A stretch of DNA of 55,466 nucleotides from an uncultured Lachnospiraceae bacterium (GTDB taxonomy: Bacteria; Bacillota; Clostridia; Lachnospirales; Lachnospiraceae). The notes beneath the pieces were generated by a model, which worked only from the letters and a program-made list of their open reading frames with translations, ran no database searches and was not told the DNA's origin. Position numbers and translations under genes: made by a program. This document shows, piece by piece, positions 25,838-34,557 of the stretch; within the stretch, counting starts at the first letter, position 1, and the number at the start of each line of letters is the position of its first letter. Location of the stretch: positions 1-55,466 of the forward strand of contig CAJUQJ010000027.1 of the NCBI GenBank assembly GCA_910588215.1, written 5' to 3'.

Positions 25838-26968
25838 TTGAGTAAGAGATTAGTACATACGCCGGAAGGCGTACGGGATATATACGGAGACGAGAAGGCA
25901 GCGAAGAATATTGTGGAACAGCTTTTGCAGGATAAGATCAAAAGTTACGGTTATCAGGACATTCAGACGCCGACTTTTGAGTTTTTCGATGTCTTTTCCA
26001 AAGAAGTGGGAACTACGCCTTCCAGAGAACTGTATAAGTTCTTTGACAAAGAAGGGGATACACTTGTGCTGCGGCCTGACTTTACGCCGTCTATTGCCAG
26101 ATGTGCTGCGAAGTATTTTATGGATGAGGATGTGCCGATCCGTTTCTGTTATCGTGGCAACACGTTTATCAACACTTCGAGCCTGCAGGGTAAATTAAAG
26201 GAAGTGACCCAGACGGGAGCGGAGCTGATCGGGGATGCGTCTGTACAGGCGGATGCGGAGATGATCGCTATGATGATCGAGGCCCTGTATCATGCCGGGC
26301 TGTCTGATTTCCAGATCAGTATCGGGAATCTGGAATATTTCAAGGGTATCTGTGCGGAGGCCGGGCTGGATGAAGAGACGGAGTTGGAACTGCGGGAGCT
26401 GATTTCCGGTAAGAATTATTTTGGTGCCGAAGAATTGCTGGAGGGCATTCATGTTGACTGGAAGGATAAGGAACTTCTTCTGAAGGTGAGCGACTTGTTC
26501 GGAACTGCTGAGATCCTGCATGAGGCGAAACGGGCCGCTTCCAATAAGCGGTCGAAAAATGCCGTCGACCGGCTTGAAAAAGTTTATCAGGTGCTGTGCG
26601 AGTACGGTGTTGAGAAATATGTTTCCTTTGACCTGGGCATGTTAAGTAAGTATAATTATTATACGGGTATTATCTTTAAAGGATTTACCTATAGTGCAGG
26701 GGACGCGATCGTGAAGGGCGGGCGTTACGATAATCTGCTGCGCCGCTTTGGCAAGGATGCGCCGGCCATCGGTTTTATGATCGTGGTAGACGATCTGCTG
26801 GCGGCAATGAACCGGCAGGGAGCCGTTATCTCTGGTATAGAACGGTGCACAAAACTGTATTATACGCCGGAGGACTTCCGGGAGAAGCTGCTGGAGGCCA
26901 GACAGATGCGGGCTGCCGGAAAGTGCGTGGAACTTCTGCCAAAGCGTGAGCGTGAGAAGAACTCCTAA
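25838..26968 (+). CDS. hisZ: ATP phosphoribosyltransferase regulatory subunit
   Basis: HisRS-like, catalytically inactive partner that activates the short HisG and mediates histidine feedback. N-terminal TPEGVRDIYGDE and motif-2-like RPDFTPSIARCAAKYF, plus GGRYDNLLRRFG, show the class II aminoacyl-tRNA synthetase fold. There is no anticodon-binding domain. Length 376 aa. The best start is a TTG at 25838, six bases after GGAGG (25827-25831); upstream codons in frame run through that site. It is the first gene of hisZ-hisG-hisD-hisIE. Confidence 0.95.
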   Translation: MSKRLVHTPEGVRDIYGDEKAAKNIVEQLLQDKIKSYGYQDIQTPTFEFFDVFSKEVGTTPSRELYKFFDKEGDTLVLRPDFTPSIARCAAKYFMDEDVPIRFCYRGNTFINTSSLQGKLKEVTQTGAELIGDASVQADAEMIAMMIEALYHAGLSDFQISIGNLEYFKGICAEAGLDEETELELRELISGKNYFGAEELLEGIHVDWKDKELLLKVSDLFGTAEILHEAKRAASNKRSKNAVDRLEKVYQVLCEYGVEKYVSFDLGMLSKYNYYTGIIFKGFTYSAGDAIVKGGRYDNLLRRFGKDAPAIGFMIVVDDLLAAMNRQGAVISGIERCTKLYYTPEDFREKLLEARQMRAAGKCVELLPKREREKNS

Positions 26969-27018
26969 AACTCACGCCAGATAATGCTGGGAAACAAAGA
27001 GGAATCATGGAGGATAGA

Positions 27019-27678
27019 GTGATAGAACAGATGAGTGAACACAGATATTTGACTTTTGCGCTCGGGAAAGGTCGTCTCGCAAATAAGACGATGGAGCTGT
27101 TGGAGGAGATCGGCATTACCTGCGAAGAGATGAAAGACAAGAATTCGCGAAAACTGATCTTTGTGAACAAAGAACTGAAGCTAAAGTTTTTTCTGGCAAA
27201 AGGCCCTGATGTGCCTACTTATGTAGAGTATGGTGCCGCCGATATCGGTGTGGTTGGCAAAGATACGATACTGGAGGAAAACCGCCGAGTCTATGAAGTG
27301 CTTGATCTGGGATATGGGAAATGCCGGATGTGTGTATGCGGCCCCGAAAGCGCTGCGGGTCTGCTGCGGCATCATGAGATGATCCGGGTGGCGACAAAGT
27401 ATCCGAATATTGCCAAGGACTATTTTTACAACAAAAAACATCAGACGGTAGATATCATAAAGCTGAACGGTTCTGTGGAGCTGGGGCCGATCGTTAAGCT
27501 GGCAGACGTGATCGTGGATATCGTGGAAACGGGTTCCACTTTAAAGGAAAACGGACTGGAAGTATTGGAAGAGATCTGTCCCCTGTCCGCGCGCATGATC
27601 GTCAATCAGGTCAGCATGCAGATGGAACCGGAGAGGATCAAGAAGCTGATCACGGATATCCGTGGCAGATTGAACTGA
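27019..27678 (+). CDS. hisG: ATP phosphoribosyltransferase, short form
   Basis: First enzyme of histidine synthesis, joining ATP and PRPP. It starts LTFALGKGRLANKTMELLEEIG and has GADIGVVGKD-type sequence (AADIGVVGKDTILEE) and the PRPP loop DIVETGSTLKENGL. It lacks the C-terminal regulatory domain of long HisG, consistent with hisZ upstream. About 219 aa. GGAGG at 27009-27013 points to GTG 27019 as start (five-base spacing) or to ATG 27031; the ATG at 27007 overlaps the site. Confidence 0.95.
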   Translation: MIEQMSEHRYLTFALGKGRLANKTMELLEEIGITCEEMKDKNSRKLIFVNKELKLKFFLAKGPDVPTYVEYGAADIGVVGKDTILEENRRVYEVLDLGYGKCRMCVCGPESAAGLLRHHEMIRVATKYPNIAKDYFYNKKHQTVDIIKLNGSVELGPIVKLADVIVDIVETGSTLKENGLEVLEEICPLSARMIVNQVSMQMEPERIKKLITDIRGRLN

Positions 27679-27717
27679 GAAGCTTTTTGAATATCAGAGA
27701 CATGCAGTATCAGGAAA

Positions 27718-27823
27718 GAGGAAAGATTGAAAATTAAAATTTTCAATCGCGAGATTTGTGTCTGCGCGTTGCTTGCCACAAACCTGTTTATGCGCAAAAA
27801 GCAGCACAGAAATGGAGAAAACG
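27718..27823 (+). repeat. GCGCAGAAATG leader family, copy 1 (longest)
   Basis: Opens with GAGGAAAGATTG and the 20-bp dyad TTGAAAATT/AATTTTCAA (27727-27746), continues with TGCGCGTTGCTTGCCACAAAC, and ends AGCAGCACAGAAATGGAG at the hisD ribosome binding site. The first 29 bases recur exactly at 31080-31108; the middle and end recur with changes at 35981-36047. It fills the 145-base hisG-hisD gap. Confidence 0.75.
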
Positions 27824-29176
27824 ATGAAAACAATAAAGCTGACAGAAGACACAAAGAAAGATTTGTTGGATAAGCTGTTAAAACGCAGCCCTGACAAGTA
27901 TCCTGAACATGAGAAAGTGGTTGCGGATATCATCACAGACATCCGTACCAGAGGTGATCAGGCAGTTTTTGAGTACACGAAGAAATTTGACAGATGGGAA
28001 TGTGATGCCGGGAATGTTTGTGTCACGGAGGCGGAAATCGAGGAGGCTTTCGATGTTATCGAAGCATCCTTTGTGGAAGTGATACGAAGATCGGCAGCCA
28101 ACATCGAAGCTTTTCACAGGAAGCAGCTGCGCAGCAGCTGGATCGACACGAAGCCTGACGGCAGTCTGTTGGGACAGCGGATTCTGCCTTTATCGGTATC
28201 CGGTGTCTATGTGCCGGGCGGCAAGGCGGCCTATCCCAGCAGTGTGCTGATGAATGTGATACCGGCGAAGGTGGCAGGGGTGAGACGGGTCATCATGACC
28301 ACACCTGCAGGCGCAGACGGCAAAGTGAATCCCGGTACTTTGGTGGCGGCGAAGATCGCAGGGGTAGACGAGATCTATAAAGTCGGCGGCGCACAAGCCA
28401 TTGCGGCTATGGCTTTCGGTACAGAGAGTATCCCTAAAGTGGATAAGATCACGGGACCGGGCAATATCTTTGTTGCACTTGCGAAAAAGGCCTGTTTCGG
28501 CTATGTCAGTATCGATTCTATCGCGGGACCCAGTGAGATTCTGGTCATTGCGGACGAGACCGCGAATCCCCGTTATGTGGCGGCCGACTTGCTTTCTCAG
28601 GCGGAGCATGATGAACTGGCCAGCGCGATCCTGATCACTACGGAGGAAAAGCTGGCGGCGGAAGTGGAGCAGCAGATCGAGAGATTTATGCAGGAACTGT
28701 CCCGGACGGAGATCATTCGTAAGTCATTGGACAATTACGGTTATATTCTGGTGGCGGATACGATGGAGGATGCAGTGGATGCAGCCAATGCCATTGCATC
28801 AGAACATCTGGAGGTTCTGACGAAAGACCCTTATGCAGTGATGACGAGGATCGAGAATGCAGGCGCCGTTTTCCTGGGCGAGTATTCTTCCGAGCCGTTG
28901 GGGGATTATTATGCGGGACCGAACCATATCCTGCCCACAAACGGCACGGCGAAATTCTTCTCCCCGTTGAACGTAGATGATTTCATGAAGAAAATGAGCC
29001 TGATCTCTTATTCACGGGAAGCACTTGAGAAAGCGCACCGTGACATTGAACTTTTCGCGGAAAAGGAAGGCCTTACCGCCCATGCCAATTCTATTCGGGT
29101 ACGGTTTGAATCAAATACCCCGCTGCAAGCAACGGGATATCAAACTTGCAGCGCTACAGAGCAGCGGGGTATTTGA
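27824..29176 (+). CDS. hisD: Histidinol dehydrogenase
   Basis: Zinc and NAD enzyme that oxidises L-histidinol to histidine in the last two steps. Recognised by PLSVSGVYVPGGKAAYPSSVLMN, GPGNIFVALAKK, SIAGPSEILVIAD, LSQAEHDELASAILIT and AGPNHILPTNGTAKF. Start 27824 follows GGAG. The normal end of the protein is near AHANSIRVRFES; the last 20 or so codons (NTPLQATGYQTCSAT...) and the stop codon are encoded by an inverted repeat element (29111-29176), so the C terminus has been rewritten by a repeat. Activity is probably unaffected. Confidence 0.96.
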   Translation: MKTIKLTEDTKKDLLDKLLKRSPDKYPEHEKVVADIITDIRTRGDQAVFEYTKKFDRWECDAGNVCVTEAEIEEAFDVIEASFVEVIRRSAANIEAFHRKQLRSSWIDTKPDGSLLGQRILPLSVSGVYVPGGKAAYPSSVLMNVIPAKVAGVRRVIMTTPAGADGKVNPGTLVAAKIAGVDEIYKVGGAQAIAAMAFGTESIPKVDKITGPGNIFVALAKKACFGYVSIDSIAGPSEILVIADETANPRYVAADLLSQAEHDELASAILITTEEKLAAEVEQQIERFMQELSRTEIIRKSLDNYGYILVADTMEDAVDAANAIASEHLEVLTKDPYAVMTRIENAGAVFLGEYSSEPLGDYYAGPNHILPTNGTAKFFSPLNVDDFMKKMSLISYSREALEKAHRDIELFAEKEGLTAHANSIRVRFESNTPLQATGYQTCSATEQRGI

Positions 29177-29240
29177 CCCTCGCGGCAGTCGCCAAATGTC
29201 TGCAAGCAGCCACTTGGCTCGTTGCTCGCGGGAATAAGGA
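29111..29240 (+). repeat. Composite palindromic repeat overlapping the hisD 3' end, copy 3 of TTGGCTCGTTGCTC family
   Basis: Arms of 16 bases (29111-29126 and 29161-29176, TCAAATACCCCGCTGC and its exact reverse complement) enclose a 34-base centre. The hisD stop TGA lies in the right arm. A second hairpin follows (GCCAAATG ... CACTTGGC) ending in TTGGCTCGTTGCTCGCGGGAATAA, the sequence also seen at 10366-10406 and 16636-16673. From memory, similar sequences are common in Lachnospiraceae genomes. Confidence 0.75.
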
Positions 29241-29281
29241 ATTCCTGCGACAGATAAAATATAAAAAGGAAATGTAAAGTT

Positions 29282-30565
29282 ATGTCTTACAAGAGATTTA
29301 TCCCCTGTATTTACTTATATAAGGGCAATGCTGTCAAGGGGGTTAGAGACAGCACGATCATCGATACCAACCCGGCAGCGCTGGGAAAATTCTACAGCGA
29401 CAATAACGCAGACGAATTGATCGTCTACGATATGTCGGATGGCGATGCCGAGCATGAAGAAGCATTGGATATCATCAAAGCTATCTGCAATGAAGCGGAG
29501 ATTCCCGTAATCGGTGCGGGCAACGTGAAGCGCATGGAAGATATCAAGAAACTGCTCTATGCGGGATGTAAGAAAGCAGCGCTGAATTACTCCAAACAAG
29601 GCAATGTGGAGATCACGGAAGAGGTCTCTCTGAAGTTTGGCAGGGACAAGATTGTGGCTTGTGTGACGGAAGTCGATACCATTACCAGCAATGAATCATT
29701 ACTGGAAGAGTATGTGTCGGAACTTATTCTGGTGCGGGAGAAAGAGCTTAAGGATGTGATCGCCGTATCCAGATTCCCGGTCATCGTCTCCATACCAGAG
29801 GTCTCACTGGACAAATTGCTTGAGTTGTTGGCCAAATCCAATATCTGCGGCATCTCCGGCCATGCGATCAATGAGAATGCCAAAGAACTGCTGGCGATCA
29901 AGGCACTCTGTCAGAGCAACGGCATCGCGGTCAATACCTTTGATGCGATGGTCAGATGGGAGGAGTTCAAGCTGAATGCCGACGGCCATGTGCCGGTGGT
30001 GGTGCAGGACTACAAAACAGATGAAGTATTGATGGTAGCTTATATGAATGAAGAAGCGTACCGCATGACGCTTAAGACCGGCAGGATGACCTACTACAGC
30101 AGGAGCCGGCAGGAACTGTGGATCAAGGGGGAGACCAGCGGACATTATCAGTATGTGAAATCCCTTACGGCGGACTGTGACATGGATACCATCCTTGCCA
30201 GAGTTTCGCAGATCGGCGCCGCCTGCCATACCGGTGCGCATTCCTGCTTTTTTAACGAGATCATCGGCCGGGAGTACGAGGAATCCAATCCGTTGCGGGT
30301 ATTTGAGCAGGTATTTGATGTGATCAAGGACAGAAAAGAACATCCCAAGGAAGGCTCCTATACGAATTATCTATTTGACAAAGGACTTGATAAGATCCTG
30401 AAGAAATTAGGAGAGGAGGCGACAGAGATTGTGATCGCCGCCAAAAACCCCAATGCTAACGAGGTAAAATATGAGATTTCCGATTTCCTGTACCATATGA
30501 TGGTACTGATGGCGGAGAAAAATATTACCTGGGAAGAGATTACAGCGGAACTGGCGCAAAGGTGA
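29282..30565 (+). CDS. hisI: Phosphoribosyl-AMP cyclohydrolase / phosphoribosyl-ATP pyrophosphatase with extra N-terminal HisA/HisF-like domain
   Basis: 427 aa, about twice the usual HisIE. Residues 1-215 resemble a HisF/HisA beta/alpha barrel (RFIPCIYLYKGNAVKGVRD, YDMSDGD, PVIGAGNVKRMEDIKKLLYAG). The catalytic Asp expected after IPC in HisF (CLDV) is Tyr here, so cyclase activity is doubtful. HisI follows (about 225-330) with YYSRSRQELWIKGETSGH and the Zn/Mg ligands in DCDMDT and ACHTGAHSCFF. HisE follows (about 340-427) with KKLGEEATEIVIAAKN. AAAGGA precedes ATG. hisA, hisF, hisH, hisB and hisC are not in the window. The barrel may be a structural scaffold. Confidence 0.92.
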   Translation: MSYKRFIPCIYLYKGNAVKGVRDSTIIDTNPAALGKFYSDNNADELIVYDMSDGDAEHEEALDIIKAICNEAEIPVIGAGNVKRMEDIKKLLYAGCKKAALNYSKQGNVEITEEVSLKFGRDKIVACVTEVDTITSNESLLEEYVSELILVREKELKDVIAVSRFPVIVSIPEVSLDKLLELLAKSNICGISGHAINENAKELLAIKALCQSNGIAVNTFDAMVRWEEFKLNADGHVPVVVQDYKTDEVLMVAYMNEEAYRMTLKTGRMTYYSRSRQELWIKGETSGHYQYVKSLTADCDMDTILARVSQIGAACHTGAHSCFFNEIIGREYEESNPLRVFEQVFDVIKDRKEHPKEGSYTNYLFDKGLDKILKKLGEEATEIVIAAKNPNANEVKYEISDFLYHMMVLMAEKNITWEEITAELAQR

Positions 30566-30635
30566 TGTATCTGCTTCTTTTTTTTGCATATCCATCATAG
30601 AATGTACCAACAGATTTACAGGATAGGCAATCAGA

Positions 30636-31058
30636 ATGGATCACAAAGTTCCTTTGGAAAAGAAAATGCAGCTGGCACAATATATCAGGGAAGAAAACAT
30701 GGGCAACCGTATGAAGATAAGACAGCGGGAGCGAATCTTATATGGGACCGATACGCAGCTGCCGCTTTTTGATAAGGGCAGGCTGCCGTCAGCGGCATCT
30801 CCCTATGACAATGATCTGCAGCCGTCGGAGCAGGAGGGGACAATGCCGCTTTTTTCCACCGGCACCTTTCGTTACCGGATGATCTTGGCAGTGCTTCTGT
30901 TTGTAGGCTTTCTACTTTGCGACACGAGAGGCAGTAAGATTTTTGAGTATACTACGAATGAGGTACATGATATGATCGTGGCAGATACCTTTCATTTGTA
31001 CGACGGAGATGGAAATGAGACGATGGAGGGTCTGGCTGCGTTGTTTGAATTGGATTGA
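30636..31058 (+). CDS. Small hypothetical single-pass membrane protein
   Basis: 140 aa, unknown. The N-terminal 80 residues are charged and hydrophilic; one helix at 82-95 (MILAVLLFVGFLLC); a 45-residue acidic tail, probably extracytoplasmic. It contains RERILYG at residues 31-37, shared with the C terminus of the 6227 protein (QERILYG). GGATAGG lies upstream of ATG. It sits between hisIE and the radical SAM gene, with a repeat leader after it. Confidence 0.65.
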   Translation: MDHKVPLEKKMQLAQYIREENMGNRMKIRQRERILYGTDTQLPLFDKGRLPSAASPYDNDLQPSEQEGTMPLFSTGTFRYRMILAVLLFVGFLLCDTRGSKIFEYTTNEVHDMIVADTFHLYDGDGNETMEGLAALFELD

Positions 31059-31079
31059 GCAGGACAAAAGTAACATTGA

Positions 31080-31126
31080 GAGGAAAGATTGAAAATTAAA
31101 ATTTTCAAGCAAAAGCAGCGCAGAAA
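31080..31126 (+). repeat. GCGCAGAAATG leader family, copy 2 (internally deleted)
   Basis: The first 29 bases equal 27718-27746; it then jumps to AGCAGCGCAGAAAT, omitting about 55 bases present in copy 1. It ends 13 bases before the radical SAM start. Confidence 0.7.
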
Positions 31127-31139
31127 TATGGTGTAAGAT

Positions 31140-33008
31140 ATGAGAGAAACAGCTCTAAGCGAAGAAATACTATTGCAGGTTGAGAAACCGGCCAGATATA
31201 TCGGCAACGAAGTCAACAGTGTGGTTAAAAACCGGGAAGACGTGGTGGTCCGTTTCGCCATGTGTTTTCCGGATGTATATGAGATCGGCATGTCACATTT
31301 AGGAATCCAGATTCTATACAGTATGTTTAATTCCTGGGAGGATGTGTGGTGTGAGCGGGTCTATTCTCCGTGGACGGATTTGGATCAGATCATGCGTAAG
31401 CAGCATATCCCGCTCTTCGGGCTGGAGTCACAGGAGCCGGTGAAAGAGATGGATTTTCTGGGTATCACGCTGCAGTATGAGATGTGTTATACCAATATCC
31501 TGCAGATCCTGGAACTGGCGCAGATCCCCCTGCTGGCAACGGAGCGGGGAGAGGACATGCCCATTGTGATCGGTGGCGGTCCATGCACGTATAATCCGGA
31601 GCCAATCGCGGATTTCTTTGATCTTATCTATATCGGTGAGGGGGAGACACAGTATCGCAGACTCTTGGACTGGTATGTGGAAAATCGGGAGAATGGCGGA
31701 TCGCGGCAGGACTTTTTGCGGGGCGCGGCTCAGATCCCAGGTATCTATGTGCCACAGTTTTATGAAGAACTGTATCATGAAGACGGCACCATAAAAGGAC
31801 GCCGGAAATTATACGAAGAACTGCCGGACGTAGTCCGTAAGGAGATCGTGACAGATGTATCGGACACCTATTATCCTTTGCGACCGGTAGTTCCGTTTAT
31901 CAAAGTGACGCAGGACAGAGTAGTACTGGAGATCCAGCGGGGGTGCATCCGGGGCTGTCGTTTCTGTCAGGCGGGGCAGGTCTACCGGCCGGTGCGGGAA
32001 CGGCATGTGGACATGTTGAAACGGTATGCCACGGAAATGCTCCAAAGTACAGGACATGAAGAGATATCTTTGAGTTCGTTGAGTTCCAGTGATTATTCCC
32101 AGCTGAATGAGCTGCTGGAGTTTCTGATCGAAGAATGCGGGCAGAAGCATATCAATATTTCCCTGCCTTCCCTGCGGATCGACGCTTTCTCCCTGGATGT
32201 GATGAGCAAGGTACAGGATGTGAAGAAGAGCAGCCTTACCTTTGCGCCGGAGGCAGGCAGCCAGAGACTGCGGGATGTGATCAACAAGGGATTGACCGAA
32301 GAAGTCATTTTGAGAGGAGCGGCGCTTGCCTTCGAGGGCGGCTGGACGCGGGTCAAGTTGTACTTTATGTTGGGACTTCCTACCGAGACGGAAGAAGATA
32401 TCAAGGGGATCGGTGAGCTTTCTAATAAGATTGCTGCCACCTTTTTCGAGACCGTACCGAAGGACAAGCGTGTGAACGGCAAGGTACAGATCGTCACCAG
32501 TACTTCTTTCTTCATCCCGAAACCATTTACCCCCTTCCAGTGGGCGTCCATGTGTACGAAGGAGGAATTTCTGGAGAAAGTTTATCAGACGAAAAAAGGA
32601 ATCATGGAGCAGTTGAATCAGAAGAGCATCAAATATAACTGGCATGAGGCTGACGTGAGCGTGCTGGAGGGCGTGTTTGCTCGCGGCGACCGTCGTGTGG
32701 CAAAGGTGATCTTAGAGGCTTACAGACGCGGATGCCTGTTCGATTCCTGGAGCGAATACTATAAAAATGACGTGTGGATCCAGTGCTTTGAGGATTGTGG
32801 CGTGGATATCGGTTTCTATACGACAAGAGAGCGGGCAGACGACGAGATCTTCCCCTGGGATTTCATAGACTGCGGCGTGACCAGACAGTTTCTCCTGAGG
32901 GAGTGGAAGAAGGCACAAGAGGGTATTGTGTCGCCCAACTGCCAGGAACAGTGTCAGGGGTGTGGTGTCGGGACGTTTAGGTGCGGTATCTGTCCGACGG
33001 CTTCTTGA
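31140..33008 (+). CDS. B12-binding radical SAM protein, TIGR03960 type
   Basis: 622 aa. The N-terminal third is a cobalamin-binding-like domain (FPDVYEIGMSHLGIQILY, then IVIGGGPCTYNPEP). The radical SAM domain has CIRGCRFCQAG (CxxxCxxC) and ISLPSLRIDAF. The C terminus is Cys-rich (ANCQEQCQGCGVG-type; CQEQCQGCG...CGICP), possibly another metal site. In Clostridia this gene is followed by a separate DUF2344 gene and then rng; the reaction is not known and a role in tRNA or ribosome modification is only suspected from neighbours. Here rng is 6 kb away because of an accessory insertion. Confidence 0.92.
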   Translation: MRETALSEEILLQVEKPARYIGNEVNSVVKNREDVVVRFAMCFPDVYEIGMSHLGIQILYSMFNSWEDVWCERVYSPWTDLDQIMRKQHIPLFGLESQEPVKEMDFLGITLQYEMCYTNILQILELAQIPLLATERGEDMPIVIGGGPCTYNPEPIADFFDLIYIGEGETQYRRLLDWYVENRENGGSRQDFLRGAAQIPGIYVPQFYEELYHEDGTIKGRRKLYEELPDVVRKEIVTDVSDTYYPLRPVVPFIKVTQDRVVLEIQRGCIRGCRFCQAGQVYRPVRERHVDMLKRYATEMLQSTGHEEISLSSLSSSDYSQLNELLEFLIEECGQKHINISLPSLRIDAFSLDVMSKVQDVKKSSLTFAPEAGSQRLRDVINKGLTEEVILRGAALAFEGGWTRVKLYFMLGLPTETEEDIKGIGELSNKIAATFFETVPKDKRVNGKVQIVTSTSFFIPKPFTPFQWASMCTKEEFLEKVYQTKKGIMEQLNQKSIKYNWHEADVSVLEGVFARGDRRVAKVILEAYRRGCLFDSWSEYYKNDVWIQCFEDCGVDIGFYTTRERADDEIFPWDFIDCGVTRQFLLREWKKAQEGIVSPNCQEQCQGCGVGTFRCGICPTAS

Positions 33009-33042
33009 CAGCAAAGCTTAACTTATGAAAGGCCATTGATAC

Positions 33043-33756
33043 ATGAAGATACGAATTAAATTTTCTAAATATGGAACGATGAAATATATCGGGCATCTGG
33101 ATATGATGCGGTTTTTCCAGAAAGCGATCCGGCGTGCCGGAATCGACGTAAAATATTCAGAAGGATTCAGCCCCCATCAGATCATGTCCTTTGCGGCGCC
33201 GCTGGGGATCGGAGTGGAAAGCCAAGGGGAATATATGGATATCGAAGTGTGTTCCATGGCCGGCACGCAGGATATGAAAGAAGCTCTTGCCCGGGTCATG
33301 GTAGAAGGTGTGGAGATCATTTCCATGAGCGTATTGCCGGACAATGCCAAAAATGCCATGGCCAGCGTAGCTGCAGCTTCCTACTTGCTGCAAAGGAAAG
33401 AGGGCGATTATCCGGTGGATGATCTGGCCGGAAAACTGCAGGCATTTCTGGCGCAGAAGACGATTCCCTATACGAAGGAAACGAAGAAAAGTGTGGTGGA
33501 GTTGGATCTGAAAGAGGGGATTTATGAGTTGTCGGCAGATGGATCAAATGCAATCCGTATGATGGTGAATGCCAGCAGCAGTGGCAATATTAAGCCCGGA
33601 ATGGTCATGGAAGCATTTTGCTCCTTTATCGGAGTGGAAATTCCGGCAGGCAGTTATCAGGTCATAAAGTTGGAAACATACACGGAACTCGCCCATAAAT
33701 TTGTTCCTCTGGATTCCATCGGATGTGTAGCAGATGCTTTTATGAATGATGGTTGA
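33043..33756 (+). CDS. DUF2344 / TIGR03936 radical-SAM-associated protein
   Basis: 237 aa. Begins IRIKFSKYGTMKYIGHLD and contains YSEGFSPHQIMSFAAPLGIG, the family signature. It is the partner of the preceding radical SAM protein (fused to it in some bacteria, 34 bases apart here). The biochemical role is unknown. The conserved next gene, rng, is displaced to 39149. Confidence 0.93.
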   Translation: MKIRIKFSKYGTMKYIGHLDMMRFFQKAIRRAGIDVKYSEGFSPHQIMSFAAPLGIGVESQGEYMDIEVCSMAGTQDMKEALARVMVEGVEIISMSVLPDNAKNAMASVAAASYLLQRKEGDYPVDDLAGKLQAFLAQKTIPYTKETKKSVVELDLKEGIYELSADGSNAIRMMVNASSSGNIKPGMVMEAFCSFIGVEIPAGSYQVIKLETYTELAHKFVPLDSIGCVADAFMNDG

Positions 33757-33794
33757 ATTATTACACTTTCCGGTTGATTTTTTATAGAAATCTA

Positions 33795-33825
33795 TTGACA
33801 TTCCACCTTGTGGAAGCTTTATTCT
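33795..33825 (+). promoter_or_regulatory. MerR-type promoter with 19-bp spacer and central dyad
   Basis: Perfect TTGACA (33795-33800), a 19-base spacer (33801-33819), TATTCT (33820-33825). The spacer holds the dyad TTCCAC-CTT-GTGGAA. A 19-base spacer with a dyad between -35 and -10 is the hallmark of promoters untwisted by MerR-family activators. It precedes a MerR-family gene, so autoregulation is likely. Confidence 0.8.
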
Positions 33826-33915
33826 GACAGTGTCAGGCGAAGTGATACAGGTACAATGGCTCTGCGAAGACGAAGGTTCCCGAAAGAACCGGCAACAGTA
33901 TTGGAGGCAGAAGGG

Positions 33916-34557
33916 ATGAAGATCAACGAAGTGGAACAGCAGGCAGGCATAACCAAGAGAAACATCCGCTTCTATGAACAGCAGGGACTTTTGTCCCCGA
34001 AGCGCAATGGTGAGAATGGGTACCGCGATTACACGGAGGAAGAAGTAGAGGAGTTAAAGAAGATAAAGCTTCTCCGTAAGCTTTCCCTGCCGATCGAGGA
34101 AATCCGTAAGATTCAGACCGGTGAACTTGTCTTGGAAGATGCGCTGATGCGTCAGGTCATCGTTCTGGAGCGGGAGAAAACGGATTTGGAGGCAACCGTG
34201 AAACTCTGCCGCAGTCTCGGTGAGGAACATTGTCAGTATCTGACTCTTTCGCCGGAACATTATTTAGAAAGGATGGTAGAGATGGAAAAGGAAGGAACAA
34301 GATTTTCAAATGTGGATAAACAGGATGTGATCCGTAGGAAACGCGCTTCCATCATTGCGGCGGTAGTTTTTATCCTCATCATGGTATTCCTGATCATGGT
34401 CTTTGTCTGGGGATTTCTGATGGATCCGATTCCGTTGTGGATGTTATGTGGTTTTATATTGATCCCGGCAGTGGTTATTCTGGGCGTAATCATATCACTG
34501 ATACAGCGAATAAGAGAGATTGAAGGAGGAGAAGAAGATGTTGCTCGTAAATACTGA
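33916..34557 (+). CDS. MerR family regulator with C-terminal membrane helices
   Basis: 213 aa. Residues 1-70 form the MerR DNA-binding domain (MKINEVEQQAGITKRNIRFYEQQGLLSPKR in parts, then YRDYTEEEVEELKKIKLLR), followed by the dimer helix. Two membrane helices lie at about residues 148-170 and 178-200 (IIAAVVFILIMVFLIMVFVWG). A membrane-tethered MerR regulator suggests sensing of an envelope or membrane signal. Start 33916 follows GGAGG. Its promoter (33795-33825) has the 19-base MerR spacing. Its 3' end overlaps the YbjQ gene by 20 bases. Confidence 0.88.
   Translation: MKINEVEQQAGITKRNIRFYEQQGLLSPKRNGENGYRDYTEEEVEELKKIKLLRKLSLPIEEIRKIQTGELVLEDALMRQVIVLEREKTDLEATVKLCRSLGEEHCQYLTLSPEHYLERMVEMEKEGTRFSNVDKQDVIRRKRASIIAAVVFILIMVFLIMVFVWGFLMDPIPLWMLCGFILIPAVVILGVIISLIQRIREIEGGEEDVARKY

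Noticed and set aside
30566..30600. A T-rich stretch after hisIE as a terminator.
   Set aside because: Eight T residues are present but no convincing stem precedes them.
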